Origin: JARYLZ01 sp964388275
GTDB taxonomy: Bacteria > Bacteroidota > Ignavibacteria > SZUA-365
Reading direction: 5' to 3'
NCBI GenBank assembly: GCA_964388275.1
Contig: CAYLZD010000012.1
Span: 33,820 to 97,819 of the forward strand
Length of the DNA stretch: 64,000 nucleotides
The notes beneath the pieces were generated by a model. The model worked only from the letters and a program-made list of their open reading frames with translations, had not been told where the DNA came from and searched no databases. The position numbers and the translations under genes were made by a program. Positions 27,594 to 36,751 of the stretch are shown here, piece after piece (the stretch's first letter is position 1; each line of letters begins with the position of its first letter).

Positions 27594-30227
27594 TCAGCCG
27601 GCGGATTGCGGATTCGCTGGACTCAGCTTCTCGCGGCGTCGCTTCAGGACCTGCCTTACGGCGTAGAACAACAGGACGGCGGCCAGCAGGTAATTAGTCA
27701 GAATAGTGACGGTCAATCCCGCGCGATAGCTCCTCGGCTCGAAGCTCATCGTTATCGTGTGCTTTCCGGCCGGAACGACGAGGGCGCGCAGGAGATAATC
27801 GCAGCGCAGGATTTCCGCCGCTTCGCCATCGATCTCTGCCGTCCAGCCGCTCGGATAGTATACCTCGCTCAACTTCAGGACCGCATCGACAGGCGTCTCG
27901 GCTTCGATAGTGATCTGGTTGATACCGAAAGACGTCACAGCTGCGCGCGCCCGGGCGATCACGGAATCTTCCGCCGCGGCCGGCGGTCGGGACGGCGCCG
28001 CGCTGAGATACGCCACCTTGTCGGGCTCGTAGCCGGGAAGGGAGGCGATTTTTCGGAACATCAGGGAATCCTCGGGGATCACTTCGTGACGGCCTACGAA
28101 GAAAGCCCTCGGAAGCACGGCTGTGTTCTGATAAACCCTCTCGTTCGCGCCCTGGTACGCCATTCTCAGCCATGGCGCGTTCAGTTCCATGTTGTTAGGC
28201 ACAACGGCGTATTTCGTATTGAGCATGCTGAGGAGCGCCCAGTTCGCGCTATGCACCTGGTCCGCGGTCTGGAAACGGAATTCTCCGAAAAGCCGGTTCC
28301 TGATGTCGTCATAATACTTCATCTTCGCGGGATGGTATCCGGCCACGCTCTGTATGCCGAAGGCGACATAGTAGTTGTCGGTCCCGTGCATGATAGGGAG
28401 AATTCGGAACAGCGACTTGTCCTGCTCGAGAAGCTCCACGACATCGGTCTTGGCCAGCGACTGTTCCTGCGTTCGCTTATGCTCCATTTTCATGGGCTTG
28501 TAGTCTACGATCCAGAGGTCCGCTATCAGTATCAACAGCAACCCTCCGTGCAGCGGCGCTGTGGAGAGGCTGCCGCGCGAGTAGAGCCAGAGCAACAGGC
28601 CGGCGGCGGCCATGAGGAAGACGGCGAGCAGGGCGTCGTTGACGGCCATTTTGTAGATGCCGTCGCGGGTCATGTTCCTGTACTCCGGCTGGACCTGGCT
28701 CAGCTGTCCGGCTTGGGCGGCTTCCTCCACCTGCCTGATGTATTCCCACGATCTCGGCTGATTCTTCTGGAGATTTTGGACGATCTCGTCCTTGACGACA
28801 CCGCCCAGAAGCACAAGCAACAGAGTCAATCCGCCGGCGGAAGCCACAGGAATCCAGACGGCTTTCGCGAGTTTGCGCGACACATCCCCGGAGTCGGCCC
28901 TGCTTCGTTCCCGCACACGCTTGATTATCTCGGTCAGCCCGACACCCGCAAGCATTCCCATGCACAGAGCATTGAGATAGAGTATCATCGATGGAATGCG
29001 GAAATTATTGAAAAACGGCACGTACTTGAAGAAGAGGTCGTACAGGACGCCGAAATTCCGTCCAAAGGATACCAGCAGAGAGACGAGGCCGAGTAAAATC
29101 CAGAAATGGACGAAGCGATTACGCGGCTGGAGAATAATGCCGAGCAGGGCGAGGAAACTTATAACCACGCCCAGATATATCGGCGATTCAGTGAAGGGCA
29201 TAGTGCCCCAGTATGTAAAATTACCGAAGCCCACGAAGGATGGGACGAAGAAGGTGATGACCTCGATAGGGCTGAAAGACCAGTTGGTGGCATAATCGTA
29301 ATCCAGGCCGCCTCCCGCCGGCGCGTGGCCTGATCCGCCCGAACCGGCGCCGCGGATCGAGAAGTCCTTGTATTCCCAGGTGGCGAAGTAAGGTCCCGAC
29401 AGCATTAAAAATGCGAACACAGCGGCGGCGATCGCGATTCCGGCGACAACCGCCGTGTTGACCGGCTTCTCCCCCTCATAGAGTTTGAAGAGAATGTAGA
29501 GGAACACCGCCATCATGTTGTAGAAAACCATCTGCACATGGCCGGAGTTGAAAGTGAAATGCAGAGCGGCGACAAGAAAGGCGACGGTGAGCAGGGACTT
29601 GCGCTCGAAAAGCCTGTCGACCAGCAGCAGCAAGGCCGGAAGCCAGGCGAACACCGTGATCTTTGTGTTGTGCCCGGCCATTATCCAGTTCAGAGAATAC
29701 AGGGAAAAGACCACCGAGACCGCGATCAGGAGAGCGGTCATCGGCTCGAATTTCCTCCTCAAGCCGAAGAAATATGTGAACAATCCCAGCAGGAAGTAGT
29801 TGAACACGTCCCAGAATATGGCCGGCAGCGGCAGAATGTTGATGACGGCCTGTATCCAGCCGTAGACCTGGAGCAGCAGCATGGGCTTGAGCGGATCCAG
29901 AAAAGTGTGAAGATACATACCGTGGCCGGGAGAGGATGATCCCCAGGTAGGCATTCCGGAAAAGATGTACGGATTCCAGAAGGCGTTAACGCCGGCATCC
30001 TTGGCCGCTTCAAGATATCCCTGCTCGAACTGTATGGCCGAGATGTTGTCCGCCGTGTTGAACACCTTGCCGGAAAAAAAAGCTTCATGGAAAAAGACTA
30101 TCAGAAGCAAAGCCAGGACCGACAGCAGTATCAGATGTGGCCGCTTCTGCAAGAAGGAATACTGCGCCGGTTTCGCCGCGGCTTTTCTGCCCGGAGGGCG
30201 GCTGGATTTGGATTGTTGCTTTGCCAT
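27594..30227 (-). CDS. YfhO-type multi-pass membrane protein, likely GT-C glycosyltransferase
   Basis: An 877-residue protein. A basic N-terminus is followed by a helix at about 31-48, a large first periplasmic loop with FNTADNISAIQFEQ and NPYIFSGMPTWG, then many helices to about residue 590, a soluble region, and a last helix near 850. This architecture and the NPY..SGMP motif identify the YfhO family. Gram-positive YfhO proteins add sugars to teichoic acids, so a lipid-linked-sugar transferase decorating a surface glycan is plausible. An AGGA site precedes the ATG. It heads glycan cluster A. Confidence 0.85.
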   Translation of the reverse strand: MAKQQSKSSRPPGRKAAAKPAQYSFLQKRPHLILLSVLALLLIVFFHEAFFSGKVFNTADNISAIQFEQGYLEAAKDAGVNAFWNPYIFSGMPTWGSSSPGHGMYLHTFLDPLKPMLLLQVYGWIQAVINILPLPAIFWDVFNYFLLGLFTYFFGLRRKFEPMTALLIAVSVVFSLYSLNWIMAGHNTKITVFAWLPALLLLVDRLFERKSLLTVAFLVAALHFTFNSGHVQMVFYNMMAVFLYILFKLYEGEKPVNTAVVAGIAIAAAVFAFLMLSGPYFATWEYKDFSIRGAGSGGSGHAPAGGGLDYDYATNWSFSPIEVITFFVPSFVGFGNFTYWGTMPFTESPIYLGVVISFLALLGIILQPRNRFVHFWILLGLVSLLVSFGRNFGVLYDLFFKYVPFFNNFRIPSMILYLNALCMGMLAGVGLTEIIKRVRERSRADSGDVSRKLAKAVWIPVASAGGLTLLLVLLGGVVKDEIVQNLQKNQPRSWEYIRQVEEAAQAGQLSQVQPEYRNMTRDGIYKMAVNDALLAVFLMAAAGLLLWLYSRGSLSTAPLHGGLLLILIADLWIVDYKPMKMEHKRTQEQSLAKTDVVELLEQDKSLFRILPIMHGTDNYYVAFGIQSVAGYHPAKMKYYDDIRNRLFGEFRFQTADQVHSANWALLSMLNTKYAVVPNNMELNAPWLRMAYQGANERVYQNTAVLPRAFFVGRHEVIPEDSLMFRKIASLPGYEPDKVAYLSAAPSRPPAAAEDSVIARARAAVTSFGINQITIEAETPVDAVLKLSEVYYPSGWTAEIDGEAAEILRCDYLLRALVVPAGKHTITMSFEPRSYRAGLTVTILTNYLLAAVLLFYAVRQVLKRRREKLSPANPQSAG

Positions 30228-30335
30228 GATCCTGGAGTGATGATTTGTGGCTGTTCAGCTCGGATTAGCAGCAAAAAATAGACAAGGCGGGAGCAAGAAA
30301 CAATGCATCAATGATCGGATTTGCATAATAGCGAA

Positions 30336-30353
30336 GGCCCCGATGCCGGGGCC
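30336..30353 (-). terminator. GC hairpin after the zinc-ribbon gene
   Basis: A perfect 7-bp stem (GGCCCCG / CGGGGCC, loop ATGC) lies 29 bases past the stop at 30383. There is no strong T-tract on the minus strand, so it may be a weak or factor-dependent terminator. Confidence 0.45.
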
Positions 30354-30382
30354 CTGAAATCCGTCGGAAAGCTTAACCGGAA

Positions 30383-30622
30383 TTACGCGACACGCTTCGG
30401 AGCGCTCTTGGATGGCGTGGTTTTAACTCCTCGCACCACGACTTCAACCCTGTCCATGTCGACGCTTACCTCAGCATTGCAGTAAGGGCAGAATTTGGCC
30501 GTCTGAACATCGAAGCTGATCGTGTTCTGGCAAAGCGGACAGTCTGTGATGACCATCCCGATGACTTTGCCCGTCTGTTTCACTTTTACCGGTTTCGTGA
30601 TTGGTTTGTCGGTTGCTTTCAT
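30383..30622 (-). CDS. small zinc-ribbon protein
   Basis: A 79-residue protein with a four-cysteine zinc ribbon: CPLC in the middle and CPYC 18 residues later, flanked by a basic N-terminus and a basic C-terminal tail (KSAPKRVA). Cytosolic; nucleic-acid or protein binding is possible, but no function is known. It stands alone between lon (upstream on the same strand, 108 bases away) and the YfhO-type gene. Confidence 0.75.
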   Translation of the reverse strand: MKATDKPITKPVKVKQTGKVIGMVITDCPLCQNTISFDVQTAKFCPYCNAEVSVDMDRVEVVVRGVKTTPSKSAPKRVA

Positions 30623-30730
30623 TCCTGTACCAGGGTTCTGAAAAAGTTCGATCTGAAATATAATGACTTTTAACGAAGATTCAATGCCTTAATTCGGTAG
30701 CAAGGCGCCGTGAACCGTGCAAACCGGCCT

Positions 30731-33130
30731 TCAGGCGCGGTCTTCCGGCAGCGGGCGCGGCGCGTCCGTGTCGCCGGTCGTCAAGGCCACTTCAATGACT
30801 TCCTTCATGTCGGAGACCAGGAAGATAGTCAGCTCCTGGCGCACTTTTTCCGGAATTTCCTTGAGGTCTTCCTCGTTTTTCTTCGGCAGCAGCACGGCTT
30901 TCAGTCCGGCGCGATGGGCCGCGAGAACTTTCTCCTTCACGCCGCCTATCGGCAACACAGCTCCCCGGAGAGTGATTTCGCCGGTCATGGCCAGGTCGTT
31001 GCGCACGAGACGGCCGGTCAGCAGGGAAGTGAGCGCGGCCAGCATGGTGACGCCGGCGGAGGGGCCGTCTTTCGGCACACCGCCGGCCGGCACGTGCACG
31101 TGCACATCGAATTTCTCGCGGAAATCAGGTTCAATGCCGAACTCCGCGGCTTGCGAGGCTATGTAGCTGAGCGCCGCCTGCACGCTTTCCTTCATCACGT
31201 CCCTCACCTGCCCGGTGACGAGCAGCGATCCCTTGCCCTTCATGCGAGTGGCTTCGACGAACAATATGTCGCCCCCGACGGGAGTCCAGGCCAGGCCTGT
31301 CGCGATGCCGGGCCGCGAGATTCGTTCAGCGGCTTCCGGGTAAAACCTGTGAGAAGTGATGTATGCGGGCAGCATGTCCTCGGTGACCGCGATTTCATCG
31401 GCTTCGCCCTCGGCCACCCGCCTCGCGGCGCCGCGGCAGACATCGGCGATCTTCCGCTCCAGCGCGCGGACTCCCGACTCGCGAGTGTACCGGTCAACAA
31501 TCGCCGATATTACGGAGTCATCCATCCTGAGCTGTTCGGCCGAGAGGCCGTGTTCGGCGAGCTGTTTGGGCAGGAGATGCCGCCTTGCGATACGGACTTT
31601 CTCCTCCAGTATGTAGCTGGGTATTTCGATGATCTCCATTCGGTCCTTGAGAGCCGGCTGTATCGGTTCCGTCAGATTCGCCGTCGCGATGAACAGCACC
31701 CTGCTCAAGTCGAAAGGCACTTCCAGATAATGATCGCTGAAATTGACGTTCTGTTCAGGATCGAGGACTTCGAGCAGGGCCGACGTGGGGTCTCCTCTGA
31801 AATCCATTCCGACTTTGTCGATCTCGTCGAGCACGAGAACGGGATTGTTCGAGCCGGCCTTGCGTATGTTCTGTATGATGCGCCCGGGCAGCGCGCCAAT
31901 GTAGGTCCGCCTGTGACCTCTGATTTCCGCTTCGTCCCGGATTCCGCCGAGCGAAAAACGCACGTACTTGCGGCCCATCGCATCCGCGATGCTGCGGCCG
32001 AGGGAGGTCTTGCCGACGCCCGGTGGTCCGGCGAAACAAAGGATCGGACCCCGCATGTCGTTTTTCAGCTTCCGCACGGCGAGGTATTCGAGTATTCTTT
32101 TCTTCACCTTTTCGAGTCCGTAGTGATCCGCGTCGAGCTTTTCGCGCACGGTCTTGATGTCGAGGGAATCCTCGGTGGAGATGCTCCAGGGCATTTCGAT
32201 CAGCCAGTCGAGGTACGTTCTCGCGACCGTGTATTCGGCGGATGCCGGATTCATCATGTTGAGCCGGTTCAGTTCCTTTTCGGCCGTCGAACGCGCGTCC
32301 GGAGGCATGGCCGCCATTTCGATTTTCTGTTTCATCTCGTCCAGTTCCAGGCGGTCCTGATCTTCGCCGAGTTCCTTCTTGATGGCGCGCAGCTGTTCTC
32401 GCAGGAAATACTCGCGCTGCGTTTTGTTGATCGTGTCCTGGACTTCGTTCTGGATCTTGCGGCTCAGTTCATGTCCCTGGATCGTCCTTGTCAGGGCGAC
32501 GGTCACCTTGTTCAATCGTTCGAGAAGATCTGCCGTTTCGAGCAGTTCCTGTTTTTCGGGCACCGGCAGATTGGTCAAGGCCGACACGAGGTAACCGAAA
32601 GTCGACGGTTCCTCCGTATTCATGATGAGGCTCAACTGTTCCGGATTGAAGTCCGGTATCAGATCCGACAACTGTTTGAACAGATTGCGGATGTTCTGCA
32701 TCATTGCGGGAATTTGATCGGACGCGCGGAGTCCTGCGTCGGCGTCTTCCACGCGAACGACGTCCGCCCGCAGATAAGGTTCTTCACTCACGGCCGCTAT
32801 GAATCGCGCTTTGTGCATGCCTTGCACGACAATGCTTTTGGAGCCGTCCGGCATCGGGTAAATCTTCACGATCCGCACTACAGTGCCCACGGAATACAGG
32901 TCGTCGATGCGGGGCAGGTCCACGGTCGAATCCTTCTGCGTCAGCACGATAACGTTGTTCTGCGTCCTGTAGGCATCCTCGACCAGCCTGATGGAACTGG
33001 GCCTGCCCACGAACAGGGGCATGATCTGTCCGGGAAAAAACACCATGTTGCGCAAAGGCAGAACGGCCATTGTTTCGGAATCTACGTTTTCCGGCGTTCC
33101 GGCGTTCGGGATACGGTCGGGTTCGCTCAT
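30731..33130 (-). CDS. lon: ATP-dependent protease La (LonA)
   Basis: A 799-residue cytosolic AAA+ serine protease. The N-terminal LON substrate domain opens with VLPLRNMVFFPGQIMPLFVG. Walker A GPPGVGKTS is at about 366-374. The protease domain has catalytic S691 in DGPSAGVT and K734 in GGVKEKVLAAH, the normal Ser-Lys dyad. It degrades misfolded and regulatory proteins. No heat-shock operator is evident in the 176-base divergent region shared with the Nudix gene. Confidence 0.97.
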   Translation of the reverse strand: MSEPDRIPNAGTPENVDSETMAVLPLRNMVFFPGQIMPLFVGRPSSIRLVEDAYRTQNNVIVLTQKDSTVDLPRIDDLYSVGTVVRIVKIYPMPDGSKSIVVQGMHKARFIAAVSEEPYLRADVVRVEDADAGLRASDQIPAMMQNIRNLFKQLSDLIPDFNPEQLSLIMNTEEPSTFGYLVSALTNLPVPEKQELLETADLLERLNKVTVALTRTIQGHELSRKIQNEVQDTINKTQREYFLREQLRAIKKELGEDQDRLELDEMKQKIEMAAMPPDARSTAEKELNRLNMMNPASAEYTVARTYLDWLIEMPWSISTEDSLDIKTVREKLDADHYGLEKVKKRILEYLAVRKLKNDMRGPILCFAGPPGVGKTSLGRSIADAMGRKYVRFSLGGIRDEAEIRGHRRTYIGALPGRIIQNIRKAGSNNPVLVLDEIDKVGMDFRGDPTSALLEVLDPEQNVNFSDHYLEVPFDLSRVLFIATANLTEPIQPALKDRMEIIEIPSYILEEKVRIARRHLLPKQLAEHGLSAEQLRMDDSVISAIVDRYTRESGVRALERKIADVCRGAARRVAEGEADEIAVTEDMLPAYITSHRFYPEAAERISRPGIATGLAWTPVGGDILFVEATRMKGKGSLLVTGQVRDVMKESVQAALSYIASQAAEFGIEPDFREKFDVHVHVPAGGVPKDGPSAGVTMLAALTSLLTGRLVRNDLAMTGEITLRGAVLPIGGVKEKVLAAHRAGLKAVLLPKKNEEDLKEIPEKVRQELTIFLVSDMKEVIEVALTTGDTDAPRPLPEDRA

Positions 33131-33306
33131 AAGTTTTCCTTGCTTTCAGTTTCGCGGGCGATGTCCTCGCCTCGCGTGTATAAATGTATCTGAATTTCCC
33201 GTGCATTTCCACATGGCGCGTTCCGCGCTCCTTCCCGGGATGCGGCGGGGATTGCAGTTCCGCCGGATTCGCGGTATGTTGGGATCGAACACAAATCGAA
33301 ACGCCG

Positions 33307-33771
33307 ATGCCCGTCATTGTCTGCAACATGATACAGCTTCACGTTCTGCGAAAGCGGCGCGACGGCAGGCACGAGCATCTGCTTCTGCGCCGTTCCGACG
33401 ATGAAACTCTGTACCCGGGCGCGTGGCAGGCCATCACCGGCGCCATCGAGGAGGGGGAAACCGCGGTAGCGGCGGTTCGGCGCGAGCTGTACGAAGAAAC
33501 CGGCCTGCAGGCCGATTCCCTGGCGGTTATTCCGACTGTCGCATCTTTTTTCGACGCAAAAGCGGACTGCCTGCACGTGGTCCCGGTCTTCGCCGCGTTC
33601 GCCGGCGAAGGAGCGGCAGTGCGGCTTTCAGCGGAGCATCAATGCTTCGAGTGGCTGCTGCGCGACGAGGCGGAAGCCCGCCTGCCGTTCCCGACCCACA
33701 GGACCGCCTTGCGGATACTCTACGATTACGTGCTGGAAACGCGAAATCCGGAAGTCATCGTCCGGATATAA
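33307..33771 (+). CDS. Nudix hydrolase (NudB-like)
   Basis: A 154-residue Nudix-fold pyrophosphohydrolase started at MPVIVCNMIQLHVLR. The complete Nudix box GX5EX7REUXEEXGU is present (GAIEEGETAVAAVRRELYEE, residues 45-64, then TGL). The early YPGAWQAITG and the late HQCFEWL segments are like dihydroneopterin-triphosphate pyrophosphatase, a folate-pathway enzyme, but substrate choice in this family is hard to predict. The longer frame upstream (41 codons) runs into the lon promoter region and is not convincing. Confidence 0.85.
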   Translation: MPVIVCNMIQLHVLRKRRDGRHEHLLLRRSDDETLYPGAWQAITGAIEEGETAVAAVRRELYEETGLQADSLAVIPTVASFFDAKADCLHVVPVFAAFAGEGAAVRLSAEHQCFEWLLRDEAEARLPFPTHRTALRILYDYVLETRNPEVIVRI

Positions 33772-33795
33772 TCACTCCACATGAAAGGAGCAATC

Positions 33796-34554
33796 ATGCG
33801 CCCGTCCATAATACCATCAGCCCTTCTGCCGCTGCTTGCCGGCGCGGTTTGGGTCTCCTGCAATTTCTCGACCGCGCATTTCTCCGAGGCGACCCTCTCG
33901 CGCGGCGTTGACGAAAACAAAGCGCCCGTCGAAACCACCTCGTCTTTCAATAAAAGCGACGCCCGACTCTATTGCGCGGTGAAGATGGCGAACACGCCCT
34001 CGGGCACATCCGTGAAAGCCGTCTGGCAACACCTGCCCGAAGGCGGCGACGCCCGTTCCATCGATTCCACGACTCTGGAGGTCTCGGACGACGTCAGGGT
34101 GGCGTTCAGTCTCACTCTCGCCAAGGACGCCCTGCCCTACGGGAACTACGTCGTGCGGCTGTATATCAACGATAAACCGGATCGTGACATCCCTTTCCGC
34201 ATAGAACCGATGCTCTCGGCGGGGCCGGTCAAGGAGGCGGTGATAGCCGCCGATGTAGCGGAGGATTATTTCCCTTACAAACAGGCGAGCGCATTCGCGG
34301 AGACTCCGCCGGTCATATACGCGGCCGTCTACGCCGTGGATCTGCAGCAGAACTCCGCGATCACCGCCGTATGGCGGCATGATGACGGGGAAGCGAAGGT
34401 CATCGACTCCGCGCAGTTCCCGGGACCGGGCACCGGTTGGATAGGATTTTCGCTCAAACCGAGCGGCGCATTCCCTCCGGGGCCTTATGCTTGCGACATA
34501 CTTCTGGACGGCGCGCTCGCGCACACGCTTCGATTCACCATAGGACCATCATGA
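33796..34554 (+). CDS. putative lipoprotein with two repeated beta-sandwich domains
   Basis: A 252-residue exported protein. The start is the ATG at 33796, since AAAGGAG lies 6-7 bases upstream; an ATG at 33781 is five codons earlier. The signal peptide ends near VWVSC, so lipidation is possible though the lipobox is poor. Two similar domains of about 85-90 residues follow. Each opens with D/P-x-Y/I-x-A-V, has a central AVWQHLPEGG or AVWRHDDGE strand, an IDS turn and a final F.I/L...LPYGNYVVRL or FPPGPYACDI strand. This looks like an internal duplication of an Ig-like unit. Family unknown. Overlaps the next gene by ATGA. Confidence 0.7.
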   Translation: MRPSIIPSALLPLLAGAVWVSCNFSTAHFSEATLSRGVDENKAPVETTSSFNKSDARLYCAVKMANTPSGTSVKAVWQHLPEGGDARSIDSTTLEVSDDVRVAFSLTLAKDALPYGNYVVRLYINDKPDRDIPFRIEPMLSAGPVKEAVIAADVAEDYFPYKQASAFAETPPVIYAAVYAVDLQQNSAITAVWRHDDGEAKVIDSAQFPGPGTGWIGFSLKPSGAFPPGPYACDILLDGALAHTLRFTIGPS

Positions 34555-34919
34555 ACACAACAGTATTGGTCGGCGTCCCCGATCTGCTTCTCGGTTCCCG
34601 CATCAATTCCGTCGCGCGGGCCAGGGGCGCGGCGACGGTGCCGACGTTTACGCCTCACGACCTGCTGTCCAAGGCGCACGGAGAACACGCATGGCTGCTG
34701 CTCATCGACCTGTCGGCAGCTCAGCTACAGCCCTTTCAAACCATTCATGCGCTGAAATCGGATCCTCACACCAAGCTGCTCCGGATCGTCGCCTTCATGC
34801 GCCAACCGGACAATACAGTCAGAGAAAAAGCCGAGAAAGCCGGATGCGACCTGGTGATGACGCAGGATCAATTCCTGGATTCATTGGATGACATACTGAC
34901 CAAGAGCGTCATTTCCTGA
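34551..34919 (+). CDS. degenerate CheY-like receiver domain protein
   Basis: A 122-residue single-domain alpha/beta protein; the start at 34551 overlaps the lipoprotein stop as ATGA. The alternation VLVGVP - helix - TVPTF - helix - LLLIDLS - helix - LRIVAFM - helix - DLVMTQ follows a response-regulator receiver. D53 occupies the phospho-acceptor position, but the acidic pair near the N-terminus is reduced and the conserved Lys (usually in xxKPF) is replaced by Q (MTQDQF). It may be a non-phosphorylated protein-interaction module. No kinase is nearby. Confidence in the fold is moderate. Confidence 0.65.
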   Translation: MNTTVLVGVPDLLLGSRINSVARARGAATVPTFTPHDLLSKAHGEHAWLLLIDLSAAQLQPFQTIHALKSDPHTKLLRIVAFMRQPDNTVREKAEKAGCDLVMTQDQFLDSLDDILTKSVIS

Positions 34920-34970
34920 CTTCGCGAGCGGTTTGCGACGCATCAGATCCACGGCCAAAAGATAAATTAT

Positions 34971-34979
34971 TGCTATAAT
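34971..34979 (+). promoter_or_regulatory. extended -10 promoter of the hrcA operon
   Basis: TGCTATAAT at 34971-34979 is a perfect extended -10 element. No convincing -35 box is seen at the expected distance. Transcription would start a few bases later, inside the CIRCE operator, so HrcA binding would block it. Confidence 0.65.
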
Positions 34980-34983
34980 AGAG

Positions 34984-35010
34984 TTAGCACTCGTAGGTAT
35001 GGAGTGCTAC
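34984..35010 (+). promoter_or_regulatory. CIRCE operator (HrcA binding site)
   Basis: TTAGCACTC, a 9-base spacer, then GAGTGCTAC. This matches the CIRCE consensus TTAGCACTC-N9-GAGTGCTAA at 17 of 18 positions. It lies right after the -10 box and about 105 bases before hrcA, whose product is its known repressor. Confidence 0.95.
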
Positions 35011-35114
35011 CTTGACGGGCGACTTTCCATTCGCTATTTTGCAGGTATGGACGAGCGGGATCGTTCCACACCGGACGAATATGAGAAGGAAAAAAGGAGA
35101 ATTTTCGAACAGGT

Positions 35115-36158
35115 ATGCTTGAAGTCGCTGACAAATACGGATTGACATTGAGAGAAGCGCTGGTTTTGCAGCACATCATCAGGCAGTACGTCGAGACGGC
35201 GAATCCGGTCGGTTCCCGGACCGTGTCGAAGCAGATCGATCTGAATCTGAGTCCGGCATCCATCAGAAACATCATGGCGGATCTCGAGGAAAAGGGATTG
35301 ATCGGGCATCCGCACACATCGGCCGGCCGCATACCCACCGACAAGGGTTACCGCTGTTACGTGGATTCGATCATCAAGATGAACTCGCCGAACGACACGG
35401 ACCTCGAGTACATCGAATCACGTCTTGAGGAGAAGGCGGCGGCGACGGTCGAGGATCTCATAAGAAAGAGTTCGCGAATATTGAGCGCCATATCCCATCA
35501 ACTCGCGATCGTATCACTTCCCCTCATCGGGAACGGGCGTCTGGAGCACATCGAGCTCGTGCCGGTGTCTTCCTCCAGAGTGATGGCGGTATTGTCCATC
35601 AGTTCCGGGATAGTCAAGACAATAATTTTCGAGATCGAATCGGAAGTTCCAAGACAGATCCTGCAGGAACTCACTTCGTCCCTCAACGAGCGCTTCGGCG
35701 GTCTCACGTTGCGGGAGATCAGGGAGACCTTTGCGGACAGAATCCGTGACACGGCCAGCGAAGCGCCTTCGCTGATCGAACTGTTCATTCAATCCAGCGA
35801 GCGTCTTTTTTCCGACGAGCTCAACGACGCCCGCCTTTACATAGACGGCATCGGCGAGATCACGCAACAGCCGGAATTCGGCGATCCCGAACGCCTGCGC
35901 GACATGATCGAGATGGTCGAGAACCGCAACATCATCATTCACGTGCTCGACTCGATTGACGAGGTGAGGGAAGTTACCATACGCATAGGCAGCGAGATAG
36001 GCGACAGCAAATTCCGCGACTACAGCCTGATCACCTCGCCTTACGCGCTCGGGGCGGCCTCGGGCACCATCAGCATAATAGGTCCGCGGCGCATGGATTA
36101 CCCGCGATTGATCTCGCTTGTCGATTACTTGGCAAAAACAATATCAAGAGACAGTTGA
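35115..36158 (+). CDS. hrcA: heat-inducible transcription repressor HrcA
   Basis: A 347-residue repressor. The N-terminal winged helix (LTLREALVLQHIIRQYVETA…, with NPVGSRTVSKQ and SPASIRNIMADLEEKGLI) is followed by HTSAGRIPTDKGYR, the classic HrcA signature. The large C-terminal domain supports dimerisation and GroEL-dependent activity. It should bind the CIRCE site upstream and repress this operon. The AGGAG site is about 15 bases from the ATG, further than usual. A 32-codon open frame from 35046 overlaps the start and could be a leader, but is not annotated as a gene. Confidence 0.96.
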   Translation: MLEVADKYGLTLREALVLQHIIRQYVETANPVGSRTVSKQIDLNLSPASIRNIMADLEEKGLIGHPHTSAGRIPTDKGYRCYVDSIIKMNSPNDTDLEYIESRLEEKAAATVEDLIRKSSRILSAISHQLAIVSLPLIGNGRLEHIELVPVSSSRVMAVLSISSGIVKTIIFEIESEVPRQILQELTSSLNERFGGLTLREIRETFADRIRDTASEAPSLIELFIQSSERLFSDELNDARLYIDGIGEITQQPEFGDPERLRDMIEMVENRNIIIHVLDSIDEVREVTIRIGSEIGDSKFRDYSLITSPYALGAASGTISIIGPRRMDYPRLISLVDYLAKTISRDS

Positions 36159-36165
36159 GAGCTGC

Positions 36166-36732
36166 ATGAGCATGGAAGAAGAGAGCGCGAACATCGAAGA
36201 GAGCCGGGCGGCGGCGGATCAGGGCGTGGAAGACCGGGCCGGAGCGGGCAAGGATTCGACGGAGCAAACAGAGGAATTGCGCGCACAGATAGACCAACTG
36301 AAAGATCAGCTGCTCAGGAGAGCGGCGGAGTTCGAGAATTTCCGGCGAAGGACCCGCGAGGAGCAGAACACTCTTGCGGCTTTCGCGGCCGAGGGCTTGA
36401 TCATGGAACTCCTTCCGGTACTGGACGATTTGGACCGCTCTCTCGGCGCCGGAAGACAGCATCCCGATTTCGATTCATTCTTCAAGGGCATGGAACTCGT
36501 CAGGACCAAGCTCGCCAGAGTTCTCGAACTCAGAGGATTGAAACCCCTCGACTCCGTGGGAAAGCCGTTCGATGTGGATTTCCACGACGCGATGCTGCAG
36601 ATACCGAGCAAAGACATTCCGCCGGGCACCATAATCGACGAAATCGAAAAGGGTTACATGCTGCATGACAGGGTAATACGCCACGCGCGGGTTACGGTCG
36701 CGTCCGAAGCGGCAGAGCAATCAGATCAATAA
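36166..36732 (+). CDS. grpE: nucleotide exchange factor GrpE
   Basis: A 188-residue co-chaperone that releases ADP from DnaK. An acidic, disordered N-terminus precedes the long coiled coil (ELRAQIDQLKDQLLRRAAEF). The C-terminal beta domain has the family signature GKPFDVDFHDAML and IIDEIEKGYMLHDRVIRHA. I chose ATG 36166; 36172 is an equal alternative, and the frame upstream of 36166 lies inside hrcA. Seven bases separate it from hrcA. dnaK itself is not in the window. Confidence 0.95.
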   Translation: MSMEEESANIEESRAAADQGVEDRAGAGKDSTEQTEELRAQIDQLKDQLLRRAAEFENFRRRTREEQNTLAAFAAEGLIMELLPVLDDLDRSLGAGRQHPDFDSFFKGMELVRTKLARVLELRGLKPLDSVGKPFDVDFHDAMLQIPSKDIPPGTIIDEIEKGYMLHDRVIRHARVTVASEAAEQSDQ

Positions 36733-36751
36733 CTCCAGCGCGGAAGGATAA

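Noticed and set aside
30710..33193. 827-codon open frame antisense to lon
   Set aside because: It mirrors lon over its full length in a GC-rich region, is rich in His/Arg/Gly, and has no family features; it results from codon bias of lon.
35046..35141. 32-codon open frame overlapping the hrcA start
   Set aside because: Too short and unsupported to call; possibly a leader peptide, but no evidence beyond an open frame.
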